Below are positions 37,001 through 44,823 of a stretch of DNA of 64,000 nt, piece after piece. The stretch is from Rhizobacter terrae. GTDB lineage: Bacteria; Pseudomonadota; Gammaproteobacteria; Burkholderiales; Burkholderiaceae_C. The DNA lies in NCBI RefSeq assembly GCF_003852895.1, contig NZ_QUSW01000005.1, positions 62,001-126,000 on the forward strand, read 5' to 3'. Positions within the stretch are counted from its first letter, which is position 1. Every line of letters begins with the position of its first letter. The translations under genes were made by a program, and so were the position numbers. A model generated the notes under the pieces. It saw only the letters and a list, made by a program, of their open reading frames with translations, did no database searches and had not been told where the DNA came from.

Positions 37001-38388
37001 TGCGCTGGCTGGCCATTCCTGCTGCCTTGGCGGCGACTTCCGCGCTGGCCGCGGGCTCGCCGTTTCCGCTCAACGATGCGGCGCTCAAGAAGACCATCTG
37101 CGGCCGCCGGGCCTGCGCGCTGGCCTACGTGGGCCGCGTGCCCACTGCCGCCGGGCAGCCCGAGGTGTCGGTGGTGAGCTGGCCGCTGTGCGAGATGGAC
37201 GCTGACGACAAGCCCCTGCCGCCGGCGAACGAAGACATGCGCACCGACGGCGGCTGCGGCATCGGCTACTTCCGCGTGCAGCACCAGGGCGCGAAGGTGC
37301 AGGACGTGCGCTTCATCGTGGCCGACAGCAATGCCGGCATCCTCGGTTACGGTGCGGGTGGCGGAGAAGAATCGGTCGAGCTCGATGCGAAGGCGGGGCT
37401 GCTCAAGCACGCCATCAGCGGCGGCAGCAGCTGGCGCTGGGACAACGCCCACACCTGGCGCCTCGCGCCTGCGGTCGCGCTGGAAGCCTATGAGAGCAGT
37501 GCCGCCTGGCGGCTGAACCTGAACTGGGGCCGCAGCGACGGATGGACCGCGGCCACCGACGTGGTGACCGGCGGCGCGAGCTACACCGCCTGCCGCCTCG
37601 ACCCCAGGAAGAAGCTCTTCCAGGTGGCCCTGGGCGAGAACGGTGAATCGCCCGACACCACCGATGTGTCCTTCGCCGACGCACCGCTCATCATGGCCAA
37701 AGGCTTCGACTGGAAGCGCATGGCCATGCCTGTCTGGCTCGAAGTGCGCGCCGATGCCGCGCCCGGTCCGCGGCGGCACACGGAGGTGATCACCTCCACC
37801 ACCGCTGCCGGCTCGCCGTTGCTGATGCGGATGGCCTGGGTGGACTTCACCAGCCTGGTGATCGAGATCGAAGGCGCCAAGGCGGCCGATGGCACACGCG
37901 TCGAGTTGTGGTGGTGGGGCGAACCCAATGACGGCTCGGCCGATTGCATCCTGAGCGCCGATGCGCTGACGCGCGGTGCCGGCCGCGGTGCGCGCATCGA
38001 CGAGAGCAACGACCGGGGCCGCGTGCTGCTGGCGTCGGAGGTGAAGCAGATCCTCATCACGCCCGAAGGCACGGTGACCCCGGCCTTCGGCAAGCCCGCC
38101 CTCGACGAATTGCGCGTCCAGGCCGCGAACGTGGACGGCCGCCAGCGCCTGCTGGTGCAGTGGCCGAGCGACGCGAAGAAGCCGGAGCGACTGCGGCTGC
38201 CCTATGCCGTGGCGCTGAGCACCACCATCAACAAGCACCAGCACCTCGTGAGCCACACGCCGCTGCGCTTTGCCGACCCGACGAGCTTCGCGATCCCCAT
38301 CCAGCGCGACACCCGCGCGATCGACATCGACGCCGATGCCTGGAACGGCATGGTCGAACGGCGCTTCCAGCCGCCCGCGAAGAAGTAG
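37000..38388 (+). CDS. Secreted protein of unknown function in the acyl-CoA operon
   Basis: A 462-residue protein with a signal peptide (RWLAIPAALAATSALAAG, cut near residue 19). I do not recognise the family. Four Cys lie in the first 90 residues (TICGRRACALAYVG, LCEMD, GGCGIGY), suggesting periplasmic disulfides; the rest is beta-rich with many Trp (SGGSSWRWDNAHTWRLAPAV, VELWWWGEPND). No catalytic motif is visible. ATG 37000 overlaps the SDR stop by one base (TGATG); the in-frame GTG at 36997 is less likely. The acyl-CoA dehydrogenase gene follows after 25 bp. Its presence within a cytoplasmic catabolic operon is unexplained. Confidence 0.7.
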   Translation: MRWLAIPAALAATSALAAGSPFPLNDAALKKTICGRRACALAYVGRVPTAAGQPEVSVVSWPLCEMDADDKPLPPANEDMRTDGGCGIGYFRVQHQGAKVQDVRFIVADSNAGILGYGAGGGEESVELDAKAGLLKHAISGGSSWRWDNAHTWRLAPAVALEAYESSAAWRLNLNWGRSDGWTAATDVVTGGASYTACRLDPRKKLFQVALGENGESPDTTDVSFADAPLIMAKGFDWKRMAMPVWLEVRADAAPGPRRHTEVITSTTAAGSPLLMRMAWVDFTSLVIEIEGAKAADGTRVELWWWGEPNDGSADCILSADALTRGAGRGARIDESNDRGRVLLASEVKQILITPEGTVTPAFGKPALDELRVQAANVDGRQRLLVQWPSDAKKPERLRLPYAVALSTTINKHQHLVSHTPLRFADPTSFAIPIQRDTRAIDIDADAWNGMVERRFQPPAKK

Positions 38389-38413
38389 AGACACCACAGA
38401 CAGGAGACGAGCC

Positions 38414-39544
38414 ATGCTGCTCAGCGAAGACCACCGCGCGGTCCAGGACGCCGTCCGCGCCTACGTGCAGGACAACATCGCCCCGAAGGCGGCGCAATGG
38501 GACCGCGACTGCCACTTCCCGAAGGACGAGCTGAGCGGCCTCGCCGGGCTCGGCTGCTACGGCGTGGCCGTGCCCACCGAATGGGACGGTGCGGGGCTGG
38601 ACTACCTGAGCCTCGCGCTCATCCTCGAAGAGATCGCGGCCGGCGACGGCGCGACGTCCACGGTGGTGAGCGTCAACAACTGCCCGGTGTGCAGCATCCT
38701 CATGGCCTGGGCCAACGACGCGCAGAAGGAGCAGTGGCTCAAGCCCCTGGCGCGCGGCGAGATGCTGGGCGCCTTCTGCCTCACCGAGCCGCACGTGGGC
38801 TCGCAGGCCGACGGCCTCAAGACCACCGCGGTGAAGGACGGCGACCACTACGTGCTCAATGGCGTCAAGCAGTTCATCACCAGCGGCAAGAACGGCGACG
38901 TGGCCATCGTGATGGCGGTGACCGACAAGGCCGCGGGCAAGAAGGGCATCAGCGCGTTCATCGTGCCGACGAAGGCGCCCGGCTACATCGTGGCTCGACT
39001 CGAAGACAAGATGGGCCAGCATGCGAGCGACACGGCGCAGATCCTGTTCGAGAACTGCCGCATTCCCGCAGCCAACCTGCTGGGCGAGGAAGGGCAGGGC
39101 CTGAAGATCGCGCTGTCGGGCCTGGAGGGTGGACGCATCGGCATCGCCGCGCAGAGCGTGGGCATGGCGCGCGCGGCCTTCGAGGCGGCGCTGCGCTACG
39201 CCAAGGAACGCGTCGCCTTTGGCCAGCCCATCTTCGAGCACCAGGCGGTGCAGTTCCGCCTGGGCGAGATGGCGATGAAGATCGAGGCGGCGCGGCAGTT
39301 GATCCACCACGCGGCGAGCCTGAAGGATGCCGGCCTGCCGTGCCTCAAGGAAGCCGCCATGGCCAAGCTCTTCGCCAGCGAGATGGCCGAGGTGGTGTGC
39401 AGCGCGGCCATCCAGATCCACGGCGGGTATGGCTACGTCACCGACTTCCCGGTCGAGCGCATCTACCGCGATGTGCGGGTGTGCCAGATCTATGAAGGCA
39501 CGAGCGACGTGCAGAAGATCCTGATCGGCCGCGCGTTGGCGTGA
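38414..39544 (+). CDS. Acyl-CoA dehydrogenase (short-chain type)
   Basis: A 376-residue FAD-dependent acyl-CoA dehydrogenase. The active-site Glu is in the common C-terminal position, QIYEGTSDVQKILIGRAL, and CLTEPHVGSQADGLKTTAV is the FAD/substrate loop (Gln in place of the usual Asp after GS). IHGGYGYVTDFPVERIYRDV is typical of butyryl-CoA/short-branched dehydrogenases. It likely oxidises a short-chain acyl-CoA in fatty acid or branched-chain amino acid breakdown. AGGAG lies before ATG 38414. It ends one base before the stop of the convergent hydrolase gene. Confidence 0.92.
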   Translation: MLLSEDHRAVQDAVRAYVQDNIAPKAAQWDRDCHFPKDELSGLAGLGCYGVAVPTEWDGAGLDYLSLALILEEIAAGDGATSTVVSVNNCPVCSILMAWANDAQKEQWLKPLARGEMLGAFCLTEPHVGSQADGLKTTAVKDGDHYVLNGVKQFITSGKNGDVAIVMAVTDKAAGKKGISAFIVPTKAPGYIVARLEDKMGQHASDTAQILFENCRIPAANLLGEEGQGLKIALSGLEGGRIGIAAQSVGMARAAFEAALRYAKERVAFGQPIFEHQAVQFRLGEMAMKIEAARQLIHHAASLKDAGLPCLKEAAMAKLFASEMAEVVCSAAIQIHGGYGYVTDFPVERIYRDVRVCQIYEGTSDVQKILIGRALA

Positions 39545-40123
39545 TCACGCGGTCGGCAGCAGCGCCAGCAGCTCCTGCGTCGACCGCACATGTCCCAGCC
39601 GCGGCATCACGTGGCTCATCGATGCACGGTGCGGCTCTTCCATCGCCGCGCTGCACACGTCCTCGGCAATGAAGAGCTGATACCCCCGCTCCCATGCCGC
39701 GCGCGCCGTGCCTTCCACGCCGATGTGCGTGACGATGCCGCCCAGGACGAGCGTGGTGATGCCGCGACGGCGCAGCTGCAGGTCCAGCTCGGTGCCGAAG
39801 AAGGCGTTCCACTGGCGCTTGGTGATGCGCAAGTCCTGGTCGAGCGTGGGCAGCCCTTCGGGATCGTCCCACCAGTGCGGCGGCAGGGCAGGGGGCATCG
39901 GCGCTGCCTGGTCGGTGCTCTGCTTCAGCGCATCCGCGAAGTCGCCATGCCAGCCGACCTTGACGCGCACCACCAAGGCCTTCAGCGCGTGGAAGCGTTC
40001 GGCCAGGGCGGCGGCATTGGCGAGCACGGCCGAGGCATCATGCGGCGCCCGGCCGAAGCCGAGGATGCCTTGTTGAAGATCGATGAGGACAAGCGCAGTG
40101 CGCGCGGGATCAGGCTTTAGCAT
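39545..40123 (-). CDS. YecD-like isochorismatase-fold hydrolase lacking the nucleophilic Cys
   Basis: A 192-residue isochorismatase-like protein. The catalytic Asp is in LVLIDLQQGIL and the Lys in RITKRQWNAFFGTELD. The loop where cysteine hydrolases carry the nucleophile reads LGGIVTHIGVEGTARAAWE, with Gly in its place, as in E. coli YecD and the isochorismatases proper. A nicotinamidase-type reaction is therefore unlikely; a vinyl-ether-type hydrolysis or an unknown activity is more plausible. It is divergent from a TetR regulator that probably controls it. Confidence 0.85.
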   Translation of the reverse strand: MLKPDPARTALVLIDLQQGILGFGRAPHDASAVLANAAALAERFHALKALVVRVKVGWHGDFADALKQSTDQAAPMPPALPPHWWDDPEGLPTLDQDLRITKRQWNAFFGTELDLQLRRRGITTLVLGGIVTHIGVEGTARAAWERGYQLFIAEDVCSAAMEEPHRASMSHVMPRLGHVRSTQELLALLPTA

Positions 40124-40166
40124 GGCGATTCAATGTTCCCGGTTTCATGAGGATTGGCTCACAAAT

Positions 40167-40179
40167 CTCATTTTATGAG
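40167..40179. promoter_or_regulatory. Candidate TetR operator
   Basis: CTCAT-TTT-ATGAG palindrome overlapping the start codon of the TetR gene, with further ATGAGGA copies at 40147 and 40175. It lies between the divergent hydrolase and tetR genes, so autoregulation and control of the hydrolase are likely. Confidence 0.4.
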
Positions 40180-40810
40180 GAATCCCTCGCAAAAGTCAGA
40201 ATCAACCCCGACGGCCGAGCGGGCACCGCGCCGCCAGCGCGGGCATGCACGGGTGGAGGTGCTGCTCGCCGCCGCCGCCCAGGTGTTCGCCGACAGGGGC
40301 TACGACGCTGCCACCACCACCGAGATCGCGGCGGCAGCGCAGTCGTCCATCGGCTCGCTGTACCAGTTCTTCCCGACCAAGGAAAAGATCGCCCAGGCCG
40401 TGATCGGGCAGCAGGCGCAGGACCTCGCGCAGCAGCTCGATGCGATAGCCGAGGCCAGCCCGGGCTGGGACGTCCCCGAGCTGAGCCGGCGCCTGGTGCA
40501 GGCGCTGATCGAGTTCCGCGGCCGGCATCCGTCCTTCGCGCGGCTGATCGACACGCCGGGCGTGCCGGCCGAGCTGGTCATCGGCGTGCGGCAGTCCATG
40601 CGCCTGCAGCTTGCGCGCATCCTCGCGCCGCATGCGCCGGGCCTGGGCAAGGCGCGGCTCGCGGCCGTGGCGGCGGCGGTGCAGCAGGTGATGAAATCGG
40701 CCGTGGCGCTGAATGCGGATCCGGCCTTCGACAGCGCCGCGGCCGCCAAGGCCGCGCTGCAGGAGCTGCGCGACATGCTCACGGCCTATCTCCAGTCCAC
40801 CTTGTCCTGA
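40175..40810 (+). CDS. TetR/AcrR-family regulator
   Basis: A 211-residue TetR regulator. The HTH is seen as VFADRGYDAATTTEIAAAAQ with SSIGSLYQFFPTKEKIAQAV (about residues 35-75); the C-terminal ligand domain carries no recognisable signature. ATG 40175 is preferred over a TTG at 40154. The N-terminal 25 residues are a basic tail (PRRQRGHARVEV). It is divergent from the isochorismatase-fold gene; the methyltransferase gene follows after 10 bp and may be co-transcribed. Confidence 0.9.
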   Translation: MRNPSQKSESTPTAERAPRRQRGHARVEVLLAAAAQVFADRGYDAATTTEIAAAAQSSIGSLYQFFPTKEKIAQAVIGQQAQDLAQQLDAIAEASPGWDVPELSRRLVQALIEFRGRHPSFARLIDTPGVPAELVIGVRQSMRLQLARILAPHAPGLGKARLAAVAAAVQQVMKSAVALNADPAFDSAAAAKAALQELRDMLTAYLQSTLS

Positions 40811-40820
40811 GAACACCACC

Positions 40821-41630
40821 ATGACCAACGACACCGGTGCCCGCCTGCGGGCCGAATACGTGGGCGACGGCGGGTCGCACGCCGTCTTCTCCCGGAAGGT
40901 GGCCGCCTACGTGGCATCGCGCCCGGACTACCCGGCGGCGCTGTTTGATGCGCTTGAAGCATTCGGCGTGCTCGGCCGGTCCACCGTCGTTGCTGACATC
41001 GGCGCGGGCACGGGCCTGCTGACGCAAGCCCTGCTGCTGCGCGCGGCGACCGTCACCGCCATCGAGCCCAGCGACGAGATGCGCGCCGCCTGCGATGAAG
41101 CCCTGCGTGCGCAGGCCGGCTACCGCAGCCTCAACGGCACCGCCGAACACACCGGCCTGACCGACGGATGCGTCGACCTCATCACGGCCGCGCAGGCCTT
41201 TCACTGGTTCGACGTGGACGCCGCGCGCCGCGAATTCCTGCGGGTGCTGACACCGGGCGGACTGGTGGCCCTGGTGTGGAACGACCGCGTGCGCACCGAT
41301 CCGCTGCACGTTGCGATGGACGAGGTGTTCGCCACCTACGGAGGTGCCAAGCGCGGCGCCATGCTGGCGCATGAAGACCGCAGCGATGTGCCGCGCTTCT
41401 TCGCAGGCGCCGCGGTGCGGGAGATCGACCTGCCGCACGAGCACCTGCTCGACCAGGCCGGCCTGCGTGCCCTGGCGTTCTCACGCTCTTACATGCCGCA
41501 GTCCGACAGCGACGCAGGCCAGGCCGCGGAGCGCGACATTGACGGCATCTTCGAGCGTTTCCAGCAGCGGGCCCAAGTGAACGTCCGATACCGCACCGTG
41601 GCTTTCGTGGGTCGCCCCGGCGCCGGCTGA
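40821..41630 (+). CDS. Class I SAM-dependent methyltransferase
   Basis: A 269-residue methyltransferase with a type-11 domain. Motif I VADIGAGTGLLTQALL binds S-adenosylmethionine, the acidic residue of motif II is in VTAIEPSDEMRAAC, and DLITAAQAFHWFDVDAARRE is the post-II segment typical of this family. The substrate is unknown; small-molecule methylation is the usual role. Translation from ATG 40821 follows 10 bp after tetR. A 41-bp gap separates it from the next gene. Confidence 0.9.
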   Translation: MTNDTGARLRAEYVGDGGSHAVFSRKVAAYVASRPDYPAALFDALEAFGVLGRSTVVADIGAGTGLLTQALLLRAATVTAIEPSDEMRAACDEALRAQAGYRSLNGTAEHTGLTDGCVDLITAAQAFHWFDVDAARREFLRVLTPGGLVALVWNDRVRTDPLHVAMDEVFATYGGAKRGAMLAHEDRSDVPRFFAGAAVREIDLPHEHLLDQAGLRALAFSRSYMPQSDSDAGQAAERDIDGIFERFQQRAQVNVRYRTVAFVGRPGAG

Positions 41631-41671
41631 GCCGCTTGGCATGCGGCCCCGGCGCGACTACCCTAGGCGCC

Positions 41672-42274
41672 ATGAACGCCGCCATCGACTTCTACTTCGA
41701 CTTCTCCTCGCCGTACTCCTACATCGCCTCCGAGTGGATCGAAGCGCTGGCCGCGCGCCATGGCCGCACGGTGAACTGGAAGGCCATCCTGCTGGGCGCG
41801 ACCTTCCAGGCGGCCGAGTTGAAGTCGCCGGTCAGCTACCCGCTCAAGCGCGAGTATTCGCTGCATGACTTCGAGCGCTCGGCCCGTTTTGCCGGCGTGC
41901 CGCTGAAGAACCCCGAGAAGTTTCCCATTCCCACGCAGAACGCAGCGCGCGTGTTCTGGTGGCTGCATGACAAGCGCGATGCCACCGCCAGCCACTGGGC
42001 GCGCCACTGCCTGCGTGCCTACTTCGCGCGCGGCGTGGACCTGAGCGACCCTGATCGCCTGAAGGAATTGGCAGCCGAGTTCGGCCTCGACCCGCTGCAG
42101 GCCGAAGCCGTGTGGAGCGACGCCGAATGGAAGGCGAGGCTGAAGGCCGCGAACGACGCTGCCATTGCCGCCGGCGTGTTCGGCGCGCCGTTCTTCATGA
42201 TCGACAACGAGCCCTTCTGGGGCAACGACCGCCGCGCGCAGATCGAGCGCTGGCTGGAGAAAGGACCGTTCTGA
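41672..42274 (+). CDS. 2-hydroxychromene-2-carboxylate isomerase / DsbA-family (GST kappa-like) protein
   Basis: A 200-residue thioredoxin-fold protein of the HCCA isomerase group. The N-terminus DFYFDFSSPYSYIASEWIEA carries the glutathione-binding Ser of GST-kappa-like enzymes in place of a CXXC motif. The C-terminal GVFGAPFFMIDNEPFWGNDR is the family hallmark. HCCA isomerases act with glutathione in naphthalene breakdown, but most genome copies such as this one lie outside aromatic operons and have unknown substrates. It is coupled to the rhodanese gene by TGATG. Confidence 0.9.
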   Translation: MNAAIDFYFDFSSPYSYIASEWIEALAARHGRTVNWKAILLGATFQAAELKSPVSYPLKREYSLHDFERSARFAGVPLKNPEKFPIPTQNAARVFWWLHDKRDATASHWARHCLRAYFARGVDLSDPDRLKELAAEFGLDPLQAEAVWSDAEWKARLKAANDAAIAAGVFGAPFFMIDNEPFWGNDRRAQIERWLEKGPF

Positions 42275-42687
42275 TGAAGAAGTCCGCCAGGCAACTGGTC
42301 GAGGAAGCGCAGGCGCAGATCACCACGCACCCGGTGGCCAGGGCGCGTGAGTTGCACGGCCGCGCCGATGTGCAGTTCGTCGATGTGCGCGACGTGCGCG
42401 AACTGGAGCGCGAGGGCGTCATCCCCGGCGCCATCCACGCGCCGCGCGGGATGATCGAGTTCTGGTTCGACCCCGAGTCGCCGTACTTCCGCCCCGAGTT
42501 CGGGCAGGACAAGGAATACGTGCTCTTCTGCGCCCTGGGCTGGCGCTCGGCGCTCGCGGCCAAGACCCTGCAGGACATGGGCGTGCCGCGCGTGGCCGAC
42601 ATCGAAGGCGGCTTCACCGCCTGGAAAGAGTCCGGCGCACCGGTGGCGGAGAAGGCGGCGAAGAAGCCCAAGGCGGACGCGGGCTGA
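42274..42687 (+). CDS. Rhodanese-like sulfurtransferase
   Basis: A 137-residue single-domain rhodanese. The catalytic Cys is in YVLFCALGWRSALAA, whose loop differs from the CRXGXR of thiosulfate sulfurtransferases, and the substrate Asp is in FVDVRDVRELEREG. The C-terminus is Lys/Ala-rich. It probably moves sulfur between small thiols or proteins. It overlaps the HCCA isomerase gene by one base, and DinB follows three bases after its stop, so these three are one unit. Confidence 0.9.
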   Translation: MKKSARQLVEEAQAQITTHPVARARELHGRADVQFVDVRDVRELEREGVIPGAIHAPRGMIEFWFDPESPYFRPEFGQDKEYVLFCALGWRSALAAKTLQDMGVPRVADIEGGFTAWKESGAPVAEKAAKKPKADAG

Positions 42688-42690
42688 CCC

Positions 42691-43248
42691 ATGGAGCTGC
42701 TGCCCTTCCTGCGCACGCAGGTGCGTGCGAACCGCCTGGCCAACCATCGGCTGCACACGGCCATGGCGCCGCTGTCGCACGAGGAATTCCACGCGCCGCG
42801 CACCAGCTTCTTCCCGAGCCTGGCCGCGACGCTCAACCACATCCTGGCGGTGGACATCTACTACATCGCCGCACTCCACGGCGAGGCCGACATGGAGGCG
42901 CAGTGGGCGGCCTTCTTGCCTTGCGACACGGTGGATCAGCTCGCAGCGGCGCAGGCGCGCGCGGATGAGCGGTTCATCGCGCTGCTGGACCGCCTCGTGC
43001 CCGAACACCTGGACGAAATCATCGACCTGGACCGCGGCTCGCACGTGCAGCGCGAGCGCCGCGGCCACGTCATCGCGCACCTCGTCAACCACCAGGTTCA
43101 CCACCGCGGGCAGGCGCATGCCATGCTGGCGGGCACGTCCATCCCCCCGCCGCAGCTCGACGAGTTCCTCCTGCCCAGCGAGGCGCATCTGCGCGCGGCA
43201 GACATGCAGGCGCTGGGCTGGGACGAACAGCGCCTGTTCGGCGCCTGA
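42691..43248 (+). CDS. DinB-family protein
   Basis: A 185-residue four-helix DinB/YfiT-like protein. Metal-binding His residues are visible in ATLNHILAVDIYYIA and in HVIAHLVNHQVHHRGQAHAM, the usual three-His set. Family members include thiol-dependent transferases and damage-induced proteins; activity here is unknown. It may work with thiol chemistry, given the rhodanese and GST-kappa-like neighbours (inference). Its stop is one base from the convergent DeoR gene. Confidence 0.9.
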   Translation: MELLPFLRTQVRANRLANHRLHTAMAPLSHEEFHAPRTSFFPSLAATLNHILAVDIYYIAALHGEADMEAQWAAFLPCDTVDQLAAAQARADERFIALLDRLVPEHLDEIIDLDRGSHVQRERRGHVIAHLVNHQVHHRGQAHAMLAGTSIPPPQLDEFLLPSEAHLRAADMQALGWDEQRLFGA

Positions 43249-43249
43249 T

Positions 43250-44008
43250 TCAAGCCGCCTTCTGAACCTTCACGCCGCCGCTGCGCAAGGCGGTCACGGT
43301 CTTTGCCGGTGTACCGGCCGGTACCACCACCAGCGATGCCGCCTTCATCGGCGCGATCACGAAGGCCGAGGCACTGAGCAGCTTCTCGCTGGACGCCAGC
43401 ACCACCGTCTCGGCCGCGCGCTCGTGCAGCGCACGCTTCACGTCGGCCTCTTCCGCATCGCCCGTGCTCAAGCCCGCCTTGGGATGCACGCCGGTGGCGC
43501 CCATGAAGAACAGGTCGGCCCGCACGCGCGAGGCCGCCTCGATCACCGAGGCGCCGACGTTCACCATCGAATGCCGGAACAGCCGGCCGCCCAGCACGAG
43601 GATGTCGATGTGCCGGTGCGCCGCCAGCGCCACCGCCACGTTCGGGCTGTGCGTCACCACGGTCGCGCGCAGGTCGGCCGGCAGGTGATGCGCGACCTGC
43701 AAGGCCGTCGTGCCGCCGTCGAGGATCACCACCTGCCCCGGCTGGATGAGCCCCGCGCCGAAGCGCCCGAGCGCCTGCTTTTCCTGCGACGACACCTGCT
43801 CGCGCACCTGCAGGTCACCCACCGCCGCCGAGGCCGGCAGCGCGCCGCCATGCACGCGCTGCAGCTTTCCCTGCTGGGCCAGCTCGCGCAGGTCGCGGCG
43901 GATGGTGTCTTCCGAAGTGCCGAGCTCGTCGGCCAGGTCCTTGGCCACGATCTGGCCGTGCGAGGCGAGGCGATTGAGGATCAGCTGTTTGCGCTGTGCG
44001 GTGAGCAT
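43250..44008 (-). CDS. DeoR-family transcriptional regulator
   Basis: A 252-residue DeoR regulator. HTH: LNRLASHGQIVAKDLADELG with TSEDTIRRDLRELAQQGKLQ and VHGGAL after it, the family signature; the C-terminal domain binds a phosphorylated sugar or similar (GGTTALQVAHHL phosphate loop). ATG 44008 gives the normal N-terminus LTAQRKQLILNRL; a longer frame to 44128 would cross the NudK start. It is divergent from nudK and probably regulates it and/or itself through the repeats at 44059-44085. Confidence 0.92.
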   Translation of the reverse strand: MLTAQRKQLILNRLASHGQIVAKDLADELGTSEDTIRRDLRELAQQGKLQRVHGGALPASAAVGDLQVREQVSSQEKQALGRFGAGLIQPGQVVILDGGTTALQVAHHLPADLRATVVTHSPNVAVALAAHRHIDILVLGGRLFRHSMVNVGASVIEAASRVRADLFFMGATGVHPKAGLSTGDAEEADVKRALHERAAETVVLASSEKLLSASAFVIAPMKAASLVVVPAGTPAKTVTALRSGGVKVQKAA

Positions 44009-44025
44009 GAAGGGCGGAGGGTGTC

Positions 44026-44085
44026 TTGCGTGATCGGCGGACGGCATCTTATGATTGCACGAAACTGCACGTTTTTCAACGAAAC
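44026..44085. promoter_or_regulatory. nudK promoter and DeoR-type repeats
   Basis: TATGAT (44050-44055) with TTGCGT 18 bp upstream (44026-44031) is a fair promoter for nudK. Two ACGAAAC copies (44059-44065 and 44079-44085) are 20 bp apart, about two helical turns, with GTTT between them in inverse orientation. They could be operator half-sites for the divergent DeoR regulator. Confidence 0.4.
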
Positions 44086-44097
44086 CGCCTGACCACC

Positions 44098-44721
44098 ATG
44101 CCACGCCCTCACCACCGCGAACAGCCACTGCCCGCCAGCGACCGCGTGCGCATCGTCGAGCAGCGCACCCTGGCCGACGACTGGTTCGTGCTCAAGAAGA
44201 CGAGCTTCGACTACCGCCGCGACGACGGCCGCTGGCAGCTCCTGCATCGCGAGACCTACGACCGCGGCAACGGCGCCGCGCTGCTGCTGTTCAACCGCTC
44301 GCGCGGCACGGTGGTGCTGATCCGCCAGTTTCGCTTCCCGGCCTTCGCCAACGGCTGCGCCGACGGCATGCTGGTGGAAGCCTGCGCCGGGCTTCTGGAC
44401 GATGACGACCCGCACGCCGCCATCCGCCGCGAGGCCCAGGAGGAAACGGGCTTCGCCGTGCGCGCCCCACGCAAGGTGTTCGAGGCGTACATGAGCCCCG
44501 GCTCCATCACCGAGAAGCTGCACTTCTTTGTGGCCGAGTACGACGAGGCCGACCGCGTGAGCGCAGGTGGCGGGGACGTGGCCGAGGGCGAGGACATCGA
44601 GGTGCTGGAAGTGCCGCTGGCGCAGGCGCTGCAGATGATCGCCAGCGGCGAGATCCAGGACGGCAAGACCATCATGCTGCTGCAGCATGCGGCGATCGTG
44701 GGATTGGAGCGGCTCGTCTAG
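44098..44721 (+). CDS. nudK: GDP-mannose pyrophosphatase NudK family Nudix hydrolase
   Basis: A 207-residue Nudix hydrolase closely following E. coli NudK: TLADDWFVLKKTSFDYRRDD, YDRGNGAALLLFNRSRGTVV and LIRQFRFPAFANG at the N-terminus. The Nudix box runs from GLLDDDDPHAAIRREAQEET (last part REAQEETGF), and EDIEVLEVPLAQALQMIASG at the C-terminus is typical. It hydrolyses GDP-mannose or similar NDP-sugars. ATG 44098 matches the family start. Divergent from the DeoR gene. Confidence 0.9.
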   Translation: MPRPHHREQPLPASDRVRIVEQRTLADDWFVLKKTSFDYRRDDGRWQLLHRETYDRGNGAALLLFNRSRGTVVLIRQFRFPAFANGCADGMLVEACAGLLDDDDPHAAIRREAQEETGFAVRAPRKVFEAYMSPGSITEKLHFFVAEYDEADRVSAGGGDVAEGEDIEVLEVPLAQALQMIASGEIQDGKTIMLLQHAAIVGLERLV

Positions 44722-44823
44722 GGTGAATCCTTCACGCGGCGGCGCGCTGCCGCGGGGCGCTCGCATCTATAGTCGGGACATGCCCGCCGCGCTGTCGCCG
44801 CGGGGGTCTTCGTCGAGCTGTCC

